From contig JAVYML010000001.1 of NCBI GenBank assembly GCA_038736355.1, forward strand, positions 186,001-250,000: 64,000 bases of DNA, written 5' to 3'. The DNA is from Candidatus Hadarchaeales archaeon (GTDB taxonomy: Archaea; Hadarchaeota; Hadarchaeia; Hadarchaeales; WYZ-LMO6). Made by a program: the position numbers and the translations under genes. The notes beneath the pieces were generated by a model. The model ran no database searches. It was not told the DNA's origin and saw only the letters and a program-made list of their open reading frames with translations. Of this stretch, positions 9,847-17,419 are shown in pieces (within the stretch, counting starts at the first letter, position 1; each line of letters begins with the position of its first letter).

Positions 9847-10389
9847 ATGACGGTGCTCGGAACCTTCCTCTCCTCCGTCTGGTTCATCCTCCCAGCCTAC
9901 GCCGCCAACATGACACCCGTGGTGGCGGGGGGAGGGAGGCCCATCGACGGGGGGAGGAAGTTCGTGGATGGGAAACCACTGCTGGGCCCGGGCAAGACCG
10001 TTCGGGGGTTCTGCTGGGGTCTTCTCGTGGGGTTCTGCGTGGGACTGGTACAGGCCCTCCTCCATTCCCCTCTCGAAACCCACCTCACCCTCCTCTTCGG
10101 AAGTCCCCTGGAAACGGTGTTGGGGGGTCTCCTGCTCTCCCTCGGCGCCATGGTGGGGGACCTGGCGGGAAGTTTCTTCAAGAGGAGGGCCGGGGTGGAG
10201 AGGGGAGAACCCTTTCCCCTGCTAGACCAGCTGGACTTCGTGATCGGGGCCCTCCTCCTCTCCCTTCCGCTGGTCCTGTCACGCCTCACGTGGGAAATCC
10301 TAGCCGTCCTCTTCCTCCTCACTCCCCCCCTCCACCTCCTCACCAATTACGCCGGGTACAGGATGGGTCTCAAGAACAGACCCTACTGA
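9847..10389 (+). CDS. carS: CDP-archaeol synthase
   Basis: 180 residues. The enzyme transfers CMP from CTP to unsaturated archaetidic acid, making CDP-archaeol for ether-lipid head groups. Family marks are the N-terminal PAYAANMTPVV, the IDGGRKFVDGKPLLGPGKT loop, the GDLAGSFFKRR motif and the PLLDQLDFV segment. The protein has four to five hydrophobic segments and is an integral membrane protein. The start has GGAGGAGAGAGG upstream. Only 37 bp separate it from the metal ATPase, so read-through is possible, although the functions are unrelated. Confidence 0.94.
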   Translation: MTVLGTFLSSVWFILPAYAANMTPVVAGGGRPIDGGRKFVDGKPLLGPGKTVRGFCWGLLVGFCVGLVQALLHSPLETHLTLLFGSPLETVLGGLLLSLGAMVGDLAGSFFKRRAGVERGEPFPLLDQLDFVIGALLLSLPLVLSRLTWEILAVLFLLTPPLHLLTNYAGYRMGLKNRPY

Positions 10390-10420
10390 CATCCTTTTTA
10401 GGGGAAAGGAGAGGTAGGAT

Positions 10421-10996
10421 GTGGAAGGGTTCCTCCATTTGAGTTGGGGGGAAGTCCAGCTCCTTTGTGAAAGACTTTCCAAGAAGATCGTTGAAGCGGG
10501 ATACCGTCCAGACCTCATAGTGGCGGTGAGTAGAGGGGGCTTCCCGGTAGGCAGGATCCTTTGCGACCTGCTGGGAGTGGAGGAGCTGGCCTCAGTACAG
10601 GTGAAGTACTATAGGGGGCCCGGGGAAACGGGGAAGAAACCCGAACTCCTACATCCTCCCAACGTCAAGATGGAAGGGAGGAAGGTGCTGGTGGTGGACG
10701 ACGTGGCGGACACAGGACATTCTTTGGCCTTCATCCGCGACCTCTTCTCGGGAAAGGGTGAGGCGGGGTTCAGGGTAGCCACCCTTCACTACAAGCCCTG
10801 GAGTATCTTCAAACCCGACTTCTACGTGGAAGAGGTGAGGGAATGGGTGGTCTATCCCTGGGAGGTGAGGGAAACCATTCTGAAGCTGGTCCAGAGGCTC
10901 AGGGGGGAAGGAAAGGGGGAAGGGGAGATAATCTCGATCCTGGAGGGATGGGGCTTCGAAAGGGGTGAAGTGGAGGAGGTAGTGAAGGGTATTTAA
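10421..10996 (+). CDS. Phosphoribosyltransferase (purine/xanthine type)
   Basis: 191 residues with a GTG start. The PRPP-binding motif VLVVDDVADTGHSL is clear, and IVAVSRGGFPVGRIL supplies the PPi loop. It resembles archaeal COG2236-type phosphoribosyltransferases related to xanthine/hypoxanthine salvage enzymes, usually about 150-215 residues. The C-terminal 50 residues (GEIISILEGWGFERGEVEEVV) form an added helical segment. The substrate base cannot be told from sequence. It may be co-transcribed with the following zinc-ribbon and Toprim genes. Confidence 0.82.
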   Translation: MEGFLHLSWGEVQLLCERLSKKIVEAGYRPDLIVAVSRGGFPVGRILCDLLGVEELASVQVKYYRGPGETGKKPELLHPPNVKMEGRKVLVVDDVADTGHSLAFIRDLFSGKGEAGFRVATLHYKPWSIFKPDFYVEEVREWVVYPWEVRETILKLVQRLRGEGKGEGEIISILEGWGFERGEVEEVVKGI

Positions 10997-11020
10997 CGGG
11001 GCACTGAACACTTCTCAGGG

Positions 11021-11191
11021 ATGGGGAGGCTAACGGAAACTTGCGAACTCTGCGGGGGCACCACTTCCGAGCTCCGCCGCTGTCGCATCTGTGGCACGGC
11101 GGTATGCCTCAGGTGTTACTCCCCGGAAAGCGGGTTGTGCAAGAAATGCCTCTCCAAGGGATTGTGGGTGGAAAGGGAAGAAGAGGAGTGA
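11021..11191 (+). CDS. Small zinc-ribbon protein with four CxxC motifs
   Basis: A 56-residue ORF with ATG at 11021. Four CxxC pairs at residues 8-11, 21-24, 29-32 and 40-43 could hold two zinc ions. The tail is acidic (EREEEE). It starts 24 bp after the phosphoribosyltransferase and stops 6 bp before the Toprim gene, so it sits inside a probable operon. Such tiny ribbons often bind nucleic acids or act as subunits, but no specific family was recognised. Confidence 0.7.
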   Translation: MGRLTETCELCGGTTSELRRCRICGTAVCLRCYSPESGLCKKCLSKGLWVEREEEE

Positions 11192-11197
11192 GCCGAA

Positions 11198-11587
11198 GTG
11201 AGGGAGGAAACCCTAGAAGAGCTCGAAGAAGTGTTACGGGAGCTCAGGATGGAAATTCGGGATGGAACACCCATACTGGTGGAGGGGAGGAGGGATAGGG
11301 AGGCCCTTCTCTCCCTGGGTATCGAAGGGAGGATTGTACACCTGAACAGGAACGGGAGTTTGTTGGAACGGCTGGAGGGGTTGGGAGGATACGAGAGGGT
11401 GGTGGTGCTCACGGACTTCGACCGAGAGGGGGAGGAACTCGCTCTGAGATGTTCCAAATACCTCAGGTTAATGGGGGTGGAGCCCCTCCTCGAACCTAGG
11501 GAGAAACTGAAGAAACTGCTGAGGAAGGAAGTGAAGGATGTGGAGGGAATGGTCCATCTCCTCCGGTTCCTACGCGAAAAGGGATGA
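11198..11587 (+). CDS. Small Toprim-domain protein (COG1658/UPF0292-like)
   Basis: 129 residues with a GTG start. A single Toprim fold is visible: PILVEGRRDREALLSLG carries the catalytic Glu region, and VVVLTDFDREGEELA carries the DxD motif. Stand-alone Toprim proteins of this size include RNase M5-like nucleases and archaeal UPF0292 members of unknown role. The conserved Glu and both Asp residues are intact, so metal-dependent phosphoryl transfer is plausible. It follows the four-CxxC ribbon protein by 6 bp, which may be a partner. Confidence 0.78.
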   Translation: MREETLEELEEVLRELRMEIRDGTPILVEGRRDREALLSLGIEGRIVHLNRNGSLLERLEGLGGYERVVVLTDFDREGEELALRCSKYLRLMGVEPLLEPREKLKKLLRKEVKDVEGMVHLLRFLREKG

Positions 11588-11590
11588 ACC

Positions 11591-12025
11591 TTGCCCCCCC
11601 TCTGGCTCTTCCCCCTCCTCTCAGCCTTCCCCTTCTTCGAGGGCAGGTACGCCCTTCCCCTCGCCATCCTCTGGGGTCTCTCCCCCCTCACCGCCTACTT
11701 CCTCTGCACCCTTCCCAACCTAGCCGTCATCCCGGCCATCCTGCTTGCCCTGGAGAGGATGGTACCTCCCCTGAGGAGGAGGTGGGAATGGGTGGACAAC
11801 TTCTTCAGGCTGATGGTCAGGAAAAAACTCAGGAAAAAGCACTTCCTCGCCCTCTTCACCTTCGTCTCCCTACCCCTTCCAGGAACCGGGGCCTACACCG
11901 GAACGATCCTAGCCTTCATGCTCGGGATGAGGGGATGGAAACCCGCTCTCACCGTGGCCCTGGGAGTGCTCACTGCCAATGCCCTAACCGCCCTCCCCGC
12001 CACCGGTCTCTCCCTCTGGCTTTAA
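11591..12025 (+). CDS. Small multi-spanning membrane protein (COG2426, small multidrug export family)
   Basis: 144 residues with a TTG start just after the Toprim stop. Four hydrophobic segments and the central FVSLPLPGTGAYTGT motif match the PF06695/COG2426 family, annotated as putative small multidrug exporters, although transport has little experimental support. The last 42 bp overlap the 3' end of the convergent hypD. Confidence 0.72.
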   Translation: MPPLWLFPLLSAFPFFEGRYALPLAILWGLSPLTAYFLCTLPNLAVIPAILLALERMVPPLRRRWEWVDNFFRLMVRKKLRKKHFLALFTFVSLPLPGTGAYTGTILAFMLGMRGWKPALTVALGVLTANALTALPATGLSLWL

Positions 12026-13102
12026 CCTGCCCCTCCCGTACTTGTACTCGATGGCACAGGAACCCTCCGAAGAAACCATGCACGGTCCCACCGGGCTCCT
12101 GGGTGTACAGACCTTCCCGAAGAGGGGACAATCGGGGGGATCGAGGAGACCCCTCAGCACCCTGTCGCACCTGCAGGAGGGATGGGGCTTGAACTCCCTT
12201 CCCTCCAGCTCCTTCAGCTCGTCCTCGTACCTCTTCCTGGCATCATACTCTTCGAATTCCTCCTTGAGGGCCATGCCAGACTTCGGAATCACGGGAAAGC
12301 CCCTCCAGTCCAGATCGAAGGGCTCGAAAACTTCCTCCATTACCCTGAGTGCCTTCACATTGCCCTCCGGTCTCACCGAGCGTGTGTATTCATTTTTGAC
12401 CCCCACTTCCCCCTTTTGGATCATCCTCGCCAGGAGGTAAACCCCCATCAACAGGTCGAGGGGTTCGAAACCCGCCACCACCTGGGGGATTCCGTACTTC
12501 TCCGCTATCTCCTCGTAGGGCTTGGTACCTATCACGGTGGAAACATGCCCCGGTTCTATCAGCCCCTGAATCTTGGTCTCACCCATCTCCAGGAGGGCCT
12601 TGATAGCCGGGGGGATGTAACGATGACAGCAAAGGATGGAGAAGTTAGGGGGAGGTCTTCGGAGGAGGGTGACGGCCGTGGAAGGGGCGGTGGTTTCGAA
12701 ACCTATGGCCAAGAAAACCACCTCCTTCTTCGTTTTCTCCGCAAGTCCCACCGCATCCCTGATGCTGTAAACCACTCTCACCTCTGCCCCCTCTCCCCTG
12801 AGCCCCGCGAGCGAACCACTTTCCCCCGGCACTCCCACCATATCCCCAAAAGTTGCCACCACCTTTCCCTTCCTTGCCAGCAAGAGGGCCTCCTCTATCT
12901 CCCTCTGGGTGGTCACACAAACGGGACATCCTGGTCCCTGCCTTATCTTGATCCCACAGGGTTCCAGAAGGCGATCCAAACCGTACCTCACGAGGGTATC
13001 CTGGTGGGTCCCGCACACGTGCATCAGGAAGAGGTTCAACCCCATCTTCCTGAGTTCCCCCACGATCCTGCTCGCGGTCTCCCTATCCCTGAACCTGAAC
13101 AT
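11984..13102 (-). CDS. hypD: Hydrogenase maturation factor HypD
   Basis: 372 residues. HypD is the iron-sulfur scaffold on which Fe(CN)2CO is built with HypC, HypE and HypF for NiFe hydrogenases. The conserved Cys motifs CGTHQD and GPGCPVCVT are present, together with FGDMVGVPG, the GFETTAP motif and the C-terminal Cys cluster (CRCDRVLRG). It lies 2 bp after hypC in a run with the protease and the hydrogenase structural genes. HypE, HypF, HypA and HypB are not in this window. The C-terminus overlaps the convergent membrane-protein gene by 42 bp. Confidence 0.96.
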   Translation of the reverse strand: MFRFRDRETASRIVGELRKMGLNLFLMHVCGTHQDTLVRYGLDRLLEPCGIKIRQGPGCPVCVTTQREIEEALLLARKGKVVATFGDMVGVPGESGSLAGLRGEGAEVRVVYSIRDAVGLAEKTKKEVVFLAIGFETTAPSTAVTLLRRPPPNFSILCCHRYIPPAIKALLEMGETKIQGLIEPGHVSTVIGTKPYEEIAEKYGIPQVVAGFEPLDLLMGVYLLARMIQKGEVGVKNEYTRSVRPEGNVKALRVMEEVFEPFDLDWRGFPVIPKSGMALKEEFEEYDARKRYEDELKELEGREFKPHPSCRCDRVLRGLLDPPDCPLFGKVCTPRSPVGPCMVSSEGSCAIEYKYGRGRLKPEGETGGGEGG

Positions 13103-13104
13103 GC

Positions 13105-13323
13105 TCAGCCCTGCGAGAGGAGTTCCTGCCAGAGCCTCAGGCTCTCCCTCGCCTCCTCCTCGTCTAAGACTTGGATGGCAAAACCGGCATGGACGATCAC
13201 GTACTGCCCCACCTCCACCTCCACGAGGGAGATGTCCACTTCCCTCAGGGTGCCATCCCCGAAGTCCACCTTGGCGAGCTCACCCTTCTTCTCCACCACC
13301 CTCGCCGGAATGGCCAGACACAT
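13105..13323 (-). CDS. hypC: Hydrogenase maturation chaperone HypC
   Basis: 72 residues starting MCLAIPARV, where the Cys after the initiator Met is the iron-ligand-binding residue. The YVIVHAGFAI segment is also typical. HypC carries the Fe(CN)2CO unit between HypD and the hydrogenase large subunit. Its start abuts the protease stop codon (13324) and hypD follows after 2 bp, so the maturation genes are translationally linked. Confidence 0.96.
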   Translation of the reverse strand: MCLAIPARVVEKKGELAKVDFGDGTLREVDISLVEVEVGQYVIVHAGFAIQVLDEEEARESLRLWQELLSQG

Positions 13324-13824
13324 CTACCTTCCCTCCCCTTCCCCGCATAAATCCCTCAGCACGAGGGAGAGGGTATCGGCCAGCCTCTCGGCCGCCTCCT
13401 CCAGCTCCCTGGTCATTCCTTCCCCGAAATCCGTATCCCCGGGCTGGACACAGAGGAGGGCCACTTTGCATCCCACCACTTCCCTCACGTATTCGCAGAA
13501 GATCCTGAGGGGGAGGAGATGCGTGGAAACGGTTTCTACGGGTAGCTCTTCCGAAGTCAAGAACCTGCTTTCCCCCGGTCTCAGCCCCAAGAGGGCTGCG
13601 TCCACGAGGAGGAGATGGCTGGGCCTGACCCTCTCCACCTCCTCCAAGAAATTCTCCGCCACCGTTTCGCATTCCAGCAATTCCACCCCCTTTCCCACCC
13701 TTCCTTCCATCTTCCTCACAACCTCCAGTCCCACCGCGTCGTCCTTTCTGAGGGGATTACCTATTCCCATCACCATGGCCTTTCTGCAACCCGCAAACCA
13801 TTCCCTGAGCTCCCTCTCCATCAT
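13324..13824 (-). CDS. Hydrogenase maturation endopeptidase (HycI/HyaD/FrcD family)
   Basis: 166 residues. The family motif MGIGNPLRKDDAVG contains the metal-binding Asp, and VDAALLG and STHLLPL carry further ligands. These proteases remove the C-terminal peptide of the NiFe large subunit after nickel insertion. The substrate is most likely the neighbouring large subunit, which still has a 26-residue tail after its last DPCxxCxxH motif. It is 30 bp downstream of that gene and directly upstream of hypC. Confidence 0.9.
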   Translation of the reverse strand: MMERELREWFAGCRKAMVMGIGNPLRKDDAVGLEVVRKMEGRVGKGVELLECETVAENFLEEVERVRPSHLLLVDAALLGLRPGESRFLTSEELPVETVSTHLLPLRIFCEYVREVVGCKVALLCVQPGDTDFGEGMTRELEEAAERLADTLSLVLRDLCGEGEGR

Positions 13825-13854
13825 AGAAGGGGGTAGGAAGGAAGGAAAAGACTT

Positions 13855-15312
13855 TCAGGGTCTCTTGAGGGTGTAAAGGAGGTTGCGGTCCTTATCGTAG
13901 ATCTTTACCTCTAGGGGCATCTTGCCCAGGGCGAAGTGGGTGGCACAGGCGTAGCAGGGATCGTAGGCCCTGAAGGCCATTTCAATCATGTTCAAGATCC
14001 CATCCGTGACCTTCCCTCCAGAAATGAGGGCCTTGGCAGCATCCCTTATGGACATGCAGATGGGAGCCACATTGTTGGTGGTGGCCACGATGAGGTTGGC
14101 CTTCTTGATCAAACCTTCCTCCGTGAGTTGGTAGTGATGGTACAGGGTCCCCCTGGCCGCCTCCACTACCCCCACACCTTCCCCTGGAGTCCCCACCGGA
14201 TTCCTCACTTCCTTGCTGGTGATCTCAGGATCCTGGGCAAGCTCCAGTGCCCTCTCGCAGGCATAGAGGAGCTCTATCAGCCTGGCCCAGTGGAAGGCCA
14301 GGGTGGAGTGTACGGGTTTTCCTCCCAGCGTTTCGTACATCCTCTCGTACTCCTGCTGGGCAAGGGGTGTGGCCATCCCATCGGCGGCATTTAACCTTGC
14401 CAGTGGACCCACTCTGTAAATACCGCTGTCGGGACCGTCCACCAATCCCTTCCACCCCACCTTCTTCAAGTAGGTGAACTTCACGTAAGTCCACTCCTCC
14501 ACGTGCTCCCCTATCACATCCAGGTACTGGGATGGTGCAAACTTTACAAACTCCCTGCCATTGGGATCCACCACCCTGATCTTCCCGTCGTAGAAGTTCA
14601 CGCGGTTCTTCTCATCGACCAATCCCATGTAGTAGGTCCTCAGGGTGTAGGCATCACTCTTTATCAGCTCCACGTATTTCTGGTTCTTCAAAACGACCTG
14701 ATCGAAGATCTGGAGGGCCTTTTGGGCAAAGTCCACGCAGGACCTGGCCATCTTCTCTATTTCCTTCCTCTCTTCCTCGCTCAAGGGTTTGCTCACCCCT
14801 CCGGGCAAGCCGCACACGGGATGGGTGGCCTTTCCACCCAGGATGGCCGTAATCCTCTGACCATAGGCCCTGTGTTTGATCACTTCCTTCCCCACTTCCA
14901 GCCCCACCTTCTTGATCACTCCCAGGATGTTCCTCTCGGCCGGTGGAGCATCCGGACCCACCACGAAGTCTGGTCCCCCTAGATAGAAGAAGTGCAGGGT
15001 GTGGTCGTAGATGTAATAACCCGAATAGATCAGCTCCCTGAGCTTCTTGGCCGCGGGCGGCGGATCCACGTGGAAGGCTGCATCCAGGGCCTTCGTGGAG
15101 GCCATGTGGTGGGCCACCGGACAGACACCACAGATCCTGGAGGTGATTTGTGGCATCAGTTCCGCCCTTCTTCCCTCACAGAAACGCTCGAAGCCCCTCA
15201 GCTCTGGAACCTGGAGGTAAGCGTTTGCCACGTCACCCTTCTCGTCCAAGAAAATCGAGATCTTTCCGTGGCCTTCGAGTCTGGTGATGGGATCTATGGT
15301 GATGACCTTCAT
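13855..15312 (-). CDS. NiFe hydrogenase large (catalytic) subunit, group 3-like
   Basis: 485 residues. The two nickel-binding Cys pairs are present: RICGVCPVAHH (Cys 61 and 64) and DPCYACATH (Cys 453 and 456). A 26-residue tail follows His 459, the expected cleavage point for the maturation protease. The sequence resembles the methyl-viologen-reducing/sulfhydrogenase alpha families (group 3), which are cytoplasmic. The second nickel pair is Cys, not selenocysteine. The start overlaps the small-subunit stop by 4 bp. Confidence 0.94.
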   Translation of the reverse strand: MKVITIDPITRLEGHGKISIFLDEKGDVANAYLQVPELRGFERFCEGRRAELMPQITSRICGVCPVAHHMASTKALDAAFHVDPPPAAKKLRELIYSGYYIYDHTLHFFYLGGPDFVVGPDAPPAERNILGVIKKVGLEVGKEVIKHRAYGQRITAILGGKATHPVCGLPGGVSKPLSEEERKEIEKMARSCVDFAQKALQIFDQVVLKNQKYVELIKSDAYTLRTYYMGLVDEKNRVNFYDGKIRVVDPNGREFVKFAPSQYLDVIGEHVEEWTYVKFTYLKKVGWKGLVDGPDSGIYRVGPLARLNAADGMATPLAQQEYERMYETLGGKPVHSTLAFHWARLIELLYACERALELAQDPEITSKEVRNPVGTPGEGVGVVEAARGTLYHHYQLTEEGLIKKANLIVATTNNVAPICMSIRDAAKALISGGKVTDGILNMIEMAFRAYDPCYACATHFALGKMPLEVKIYDKDRNLLYTLKRP

Positions 15313-16301
15313 TTCTTCTTCACCCTCCTTCCCAGCACGGAAGCCGGTAGGGTATACATGTAGAAGGTTCCCACGGGATCCACTATCTGATCCACCAACT
15401 TCTGGGGATCATACCCTGCCTCTCTTTCCCCCTCCACCCCGAGAATGGAGGAAAGGGCGCTGATCATGGCCGCCCCCTGGTCAACCTCATTGGGGCAGGG
15501 ACCATGGCATCCGGTGCACGGCATGTTGCCGTTTAAGCACCTGGCCTCGCACCCACCCCTAGTAGCCGGACCCATGCAGATGATACCCTGGGCGAGGAAA
15601 CACTTCTCCGGATCCAGCTCTACCTCGTAAGGTCTTTTCACCTGAGAAATCGAGAGTTTCTCGGGCTTCGTCTTGTTCCTAGGACACTCATCACATACAG
15701 ACTTCAGGGGAGCCAGTACCGACCCCCTCGGTGGGAGTTCACCCTTGGCTATGGCCTCCACCGCCTTCAGGATGAGGTTGGGAGGAGGCGGGCAACCGGG
15801 GAGGTAGTAATCTACCTCCACCGTTTGATCCAGGGTTTTGACCGTGTCGTAAAACTCCGGAAGCTTCAGCTCACCCTCCTTTACCCTGGTGGAAGTCTTG
15901 GGGACTATTCGCTGGGGATTCTCGGTGGAGGGGGATTCCAGATAGGCCCTCGCAAAGATCTCCTCCCTGTCCGCCAAGTTGGCGAGACCAGGGACTCCTC
16001 CGGTGTAGGAACAGGCCCCAAAGGCCACCAACACCTTTGACTTTTTCCTGAGGAGCTTCGCCAGGTGCTCCTGCTCTTCCGTCCTCACAGCTCCGTTGAA
16101 GAAGCAAACGTCTATGAAGCCATCGGGCATGGCTTCTACATCCTTGTACTTCACATCGAGGGCCACAGGCCAAAAGACGATGTCGGCCAACTCCACCACA
16201 TCAAGAATTTTTTCATCGATATCCAGAACCCCTATCTCACAACCCCCACAACTGGCCGCCCAGTAGAAGGCAAACTTCAATTTCTGCTTCGGCTTGGCCA
16301 T
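15309..16301 (-). CDS. NiFe hydrogenase small (iron-sulfur) subunit, group 3-like
   Basis: 330 residues. It begins with WAASCGGCEIGVLDID, the proximal-cluster CxxC typical of hydrogenase small subunits, then GACSYTGGVPG and the YYLPGCPPPPN motif. C-terminal Cys clusters (CDECPRN, CEARC, CTGCHGPCP) would hold two more iron-sulfur centres. No twin-arginine signal or membrane anchor is present, so the enzyme is cytoplasmic. The closest look is MvhG-like. No MvhD, HdrABC, F420- or NAD-binding subunit is adjacent, so the electron acceptor is unknown. Confidence 0.92.
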   Translation of the reverse strand: MAKPKQKLKFAFYWAASCGGCEIGVLDIDEKILDVVELADIVFWPVALDVKYKDVEAMPDGFIDVCFFNGAVRTEEQEHLAKLLRKKSKVLVAFGACSYTGGVPGLANLADREEIFARAYLESPSTENPQRIVPKTSTRVKEGELKLPEFYDTVKTLDQTVEVDYYLPGCPPPPNLILKAVEAIAKGELPPRGSVLAPLKSVCDECPRNKTKPEKLSISQVKRPYEVELDPEKCFLAQGIICMGPATRGGCEARCLNGNMPCTGCHGPCPNEVDQGAAMISALSSILGVEGEREAGYDPQKLVDQIVDPVGTFYMYTLPASVLGRRVKKK

Positions 16302-16345
16302 CCCTATCCCCGTCCAATTTTAACGCAAATTTTTGCTAATCCTTC

Positions 16346-16353
16346 TTTTAAAC
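16346..16353 (-). promoter_or_regulatory. TATA box for the hydrogenase operon
   Basis: On the - strand, AGTTTAAAAGAAGG lies about 45-52 bp before the small-subunit ATG. A start about 25 bp downstream leaves a leader of roughly 20 nt. This is the only good AT-rich element between the pilin gene end and the hydrogenase, and it would drive small subunit, large subunit, protease, hypC and hypD. Confidence 0.5.
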
Positions 16354-16364
16354 TTTATGGTAGG

Positions 16365-17360
16365 TCAGGAGATGTCGTTCATGTAAAGCAGCTTGTTCTG
16401 GGGGAGGTAGGTAATGGTCATGGCATCCCCTATCACCAAGGGATCTTTCATCTCGAACTCCAGCACATCCCCAGGGGAGAAGTCGATCCACGTCTCTCCC
16501 CGTACCCACATCCTGAGATTTCTGATCCTGTGCTCGGTGTTATCCCCACCCGCCCTAGCCCCCCAGCCGAAGAGACTCTTTCCCTTCCTGTTGGCCGCCT
16601 TGTAATCAATGTACCTAATCCTGTTATCCAAGCGGTTGTCCAGGTACATCTCTATGACCATTCCATCGAAAACGATCCTGGCTTCGTGCCACCGGTTATC
16701 ATTGATGGAGTGCATGTTGTCCGCCGCCAGTCTTTCCCCTCCATACCAAACCTCCAGCTTATCGCTGTTTTCGTTGTAAGCGAACACGTACCCCCCGGCT
16801 GGGGGCCAATTCTCGTTCTCGGGAGTAACACCACAATAGGCGTAAAACCATGTCGAACCCTCTCCCCGACCTCCCCCTGCCCAGAATTGAAATTCCACCA
16901 CGAAACTGGAGGGGGGTGGGGACAAAGTGTACTCCAGTTGTCCGTTCTCTCTGGCGGAAAGGGTGAGCCTAACCCATCGGTTCTCCGGAAGATAGAGGGC
17001 ACTGCGCTTGAGGACCCCCAAAGGTGGGGAGTCCATGTCCTCGTAAATGAGATACTCAGCCCTTTTGCCATTGAGGCGTGGATAAAGGGCTTCCACTTCC
17101 CTTCCGCTCTTCTTCACCACCAAATCCCCCCAGTAGAAGGCCCCGTCCCTTATGAGGAAGGCGTTCCTTATGATGTCTCCCCCTAAGTGGTGGATGACCA
17201 GTCTTTGGCTTCTCCATTCAAATCCATCCACACCCAGCTTGGCATCTAGAGTCCTCACTGAAAAGCTCACCCCACCCAGAACCACGATGACCGCCGTTGC
17301 GATGGAAAAGACTATGGCGATGAGGATGATCTCCGCGATGAGGGGGGAGACTCCCTTCAC
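16365..17360 (-). CDS. Type IV pilin-like protein with a LamG/concanavalin-like domain
   Basis: 331 residues. The N-terminus MKGVSPLIAEIILIAIVF is an archaeal pilin class III signal: a short basic stretch, a G|VSP processing site and a 22-residue hydrophobic helix. The rest is extracellular. From about residue 120 to 300 beta-rich motifs such as VVEFQFWAGG, WFYAYCGV, NRWHEARIVFDG and IEMYLDNRLDN fit a LamG-like jelly roll used to bind sugars. The gene lies between the hydrogenase and acyl-CoA synthetase with no other pilus genes nearby. Adhesion is inferred, not shown. Confidence 0.72.
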   Translation of the reverse strand: MKGVSPLIAEIILIAIVFSIATAVIVVLGGVSFSVRTLDAKLGVDGFEWRSQRLVIHHLGGDIIRNAFLIRDGAFYWGDLVVKKSGREVEALYPRLNGKRAEYLIYEDMDSPPLGVLKRSALYLPENRWVRLTLSARENGQLEYTLSPPPSSFVVEFQFWAGGGRGEGSTWFYAYCGVTPENENWPPAGGYVFAYNENSDKLEVWYGGERLAADNMHSINDNRWHEARIVFDGMVIEMYLDNRLDNRIRYIDYKAANRKGKSLFGWGARAGGDNTEHRIRNLRMWVRGETWIDFSPGDVLEFEMKDPLVIGDAMTITYLPQNKLLYMNDIS

Positions 17361-17389
17361 ATTTATCCTTTCTCTCGCCCGATTAGAAG

Positions 17390-17398
17390 TTTTTTATA
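17390..17398 (+). promoter_or_regulatory. TATA box for the acyl-CoA synthetase gene
   Basis: TTTTTTATA lies about 25 bp before ATG 17420. No ribosome binding site precedes the ATG (CTATATACAAACG), so transcription starting about 25 bp downstream would give a leaderless mRNA, common in archaea. Confidence 0.45.
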
Positions 17399-17419
17399 GG
17401 GGAAGTCTATATACAAACG

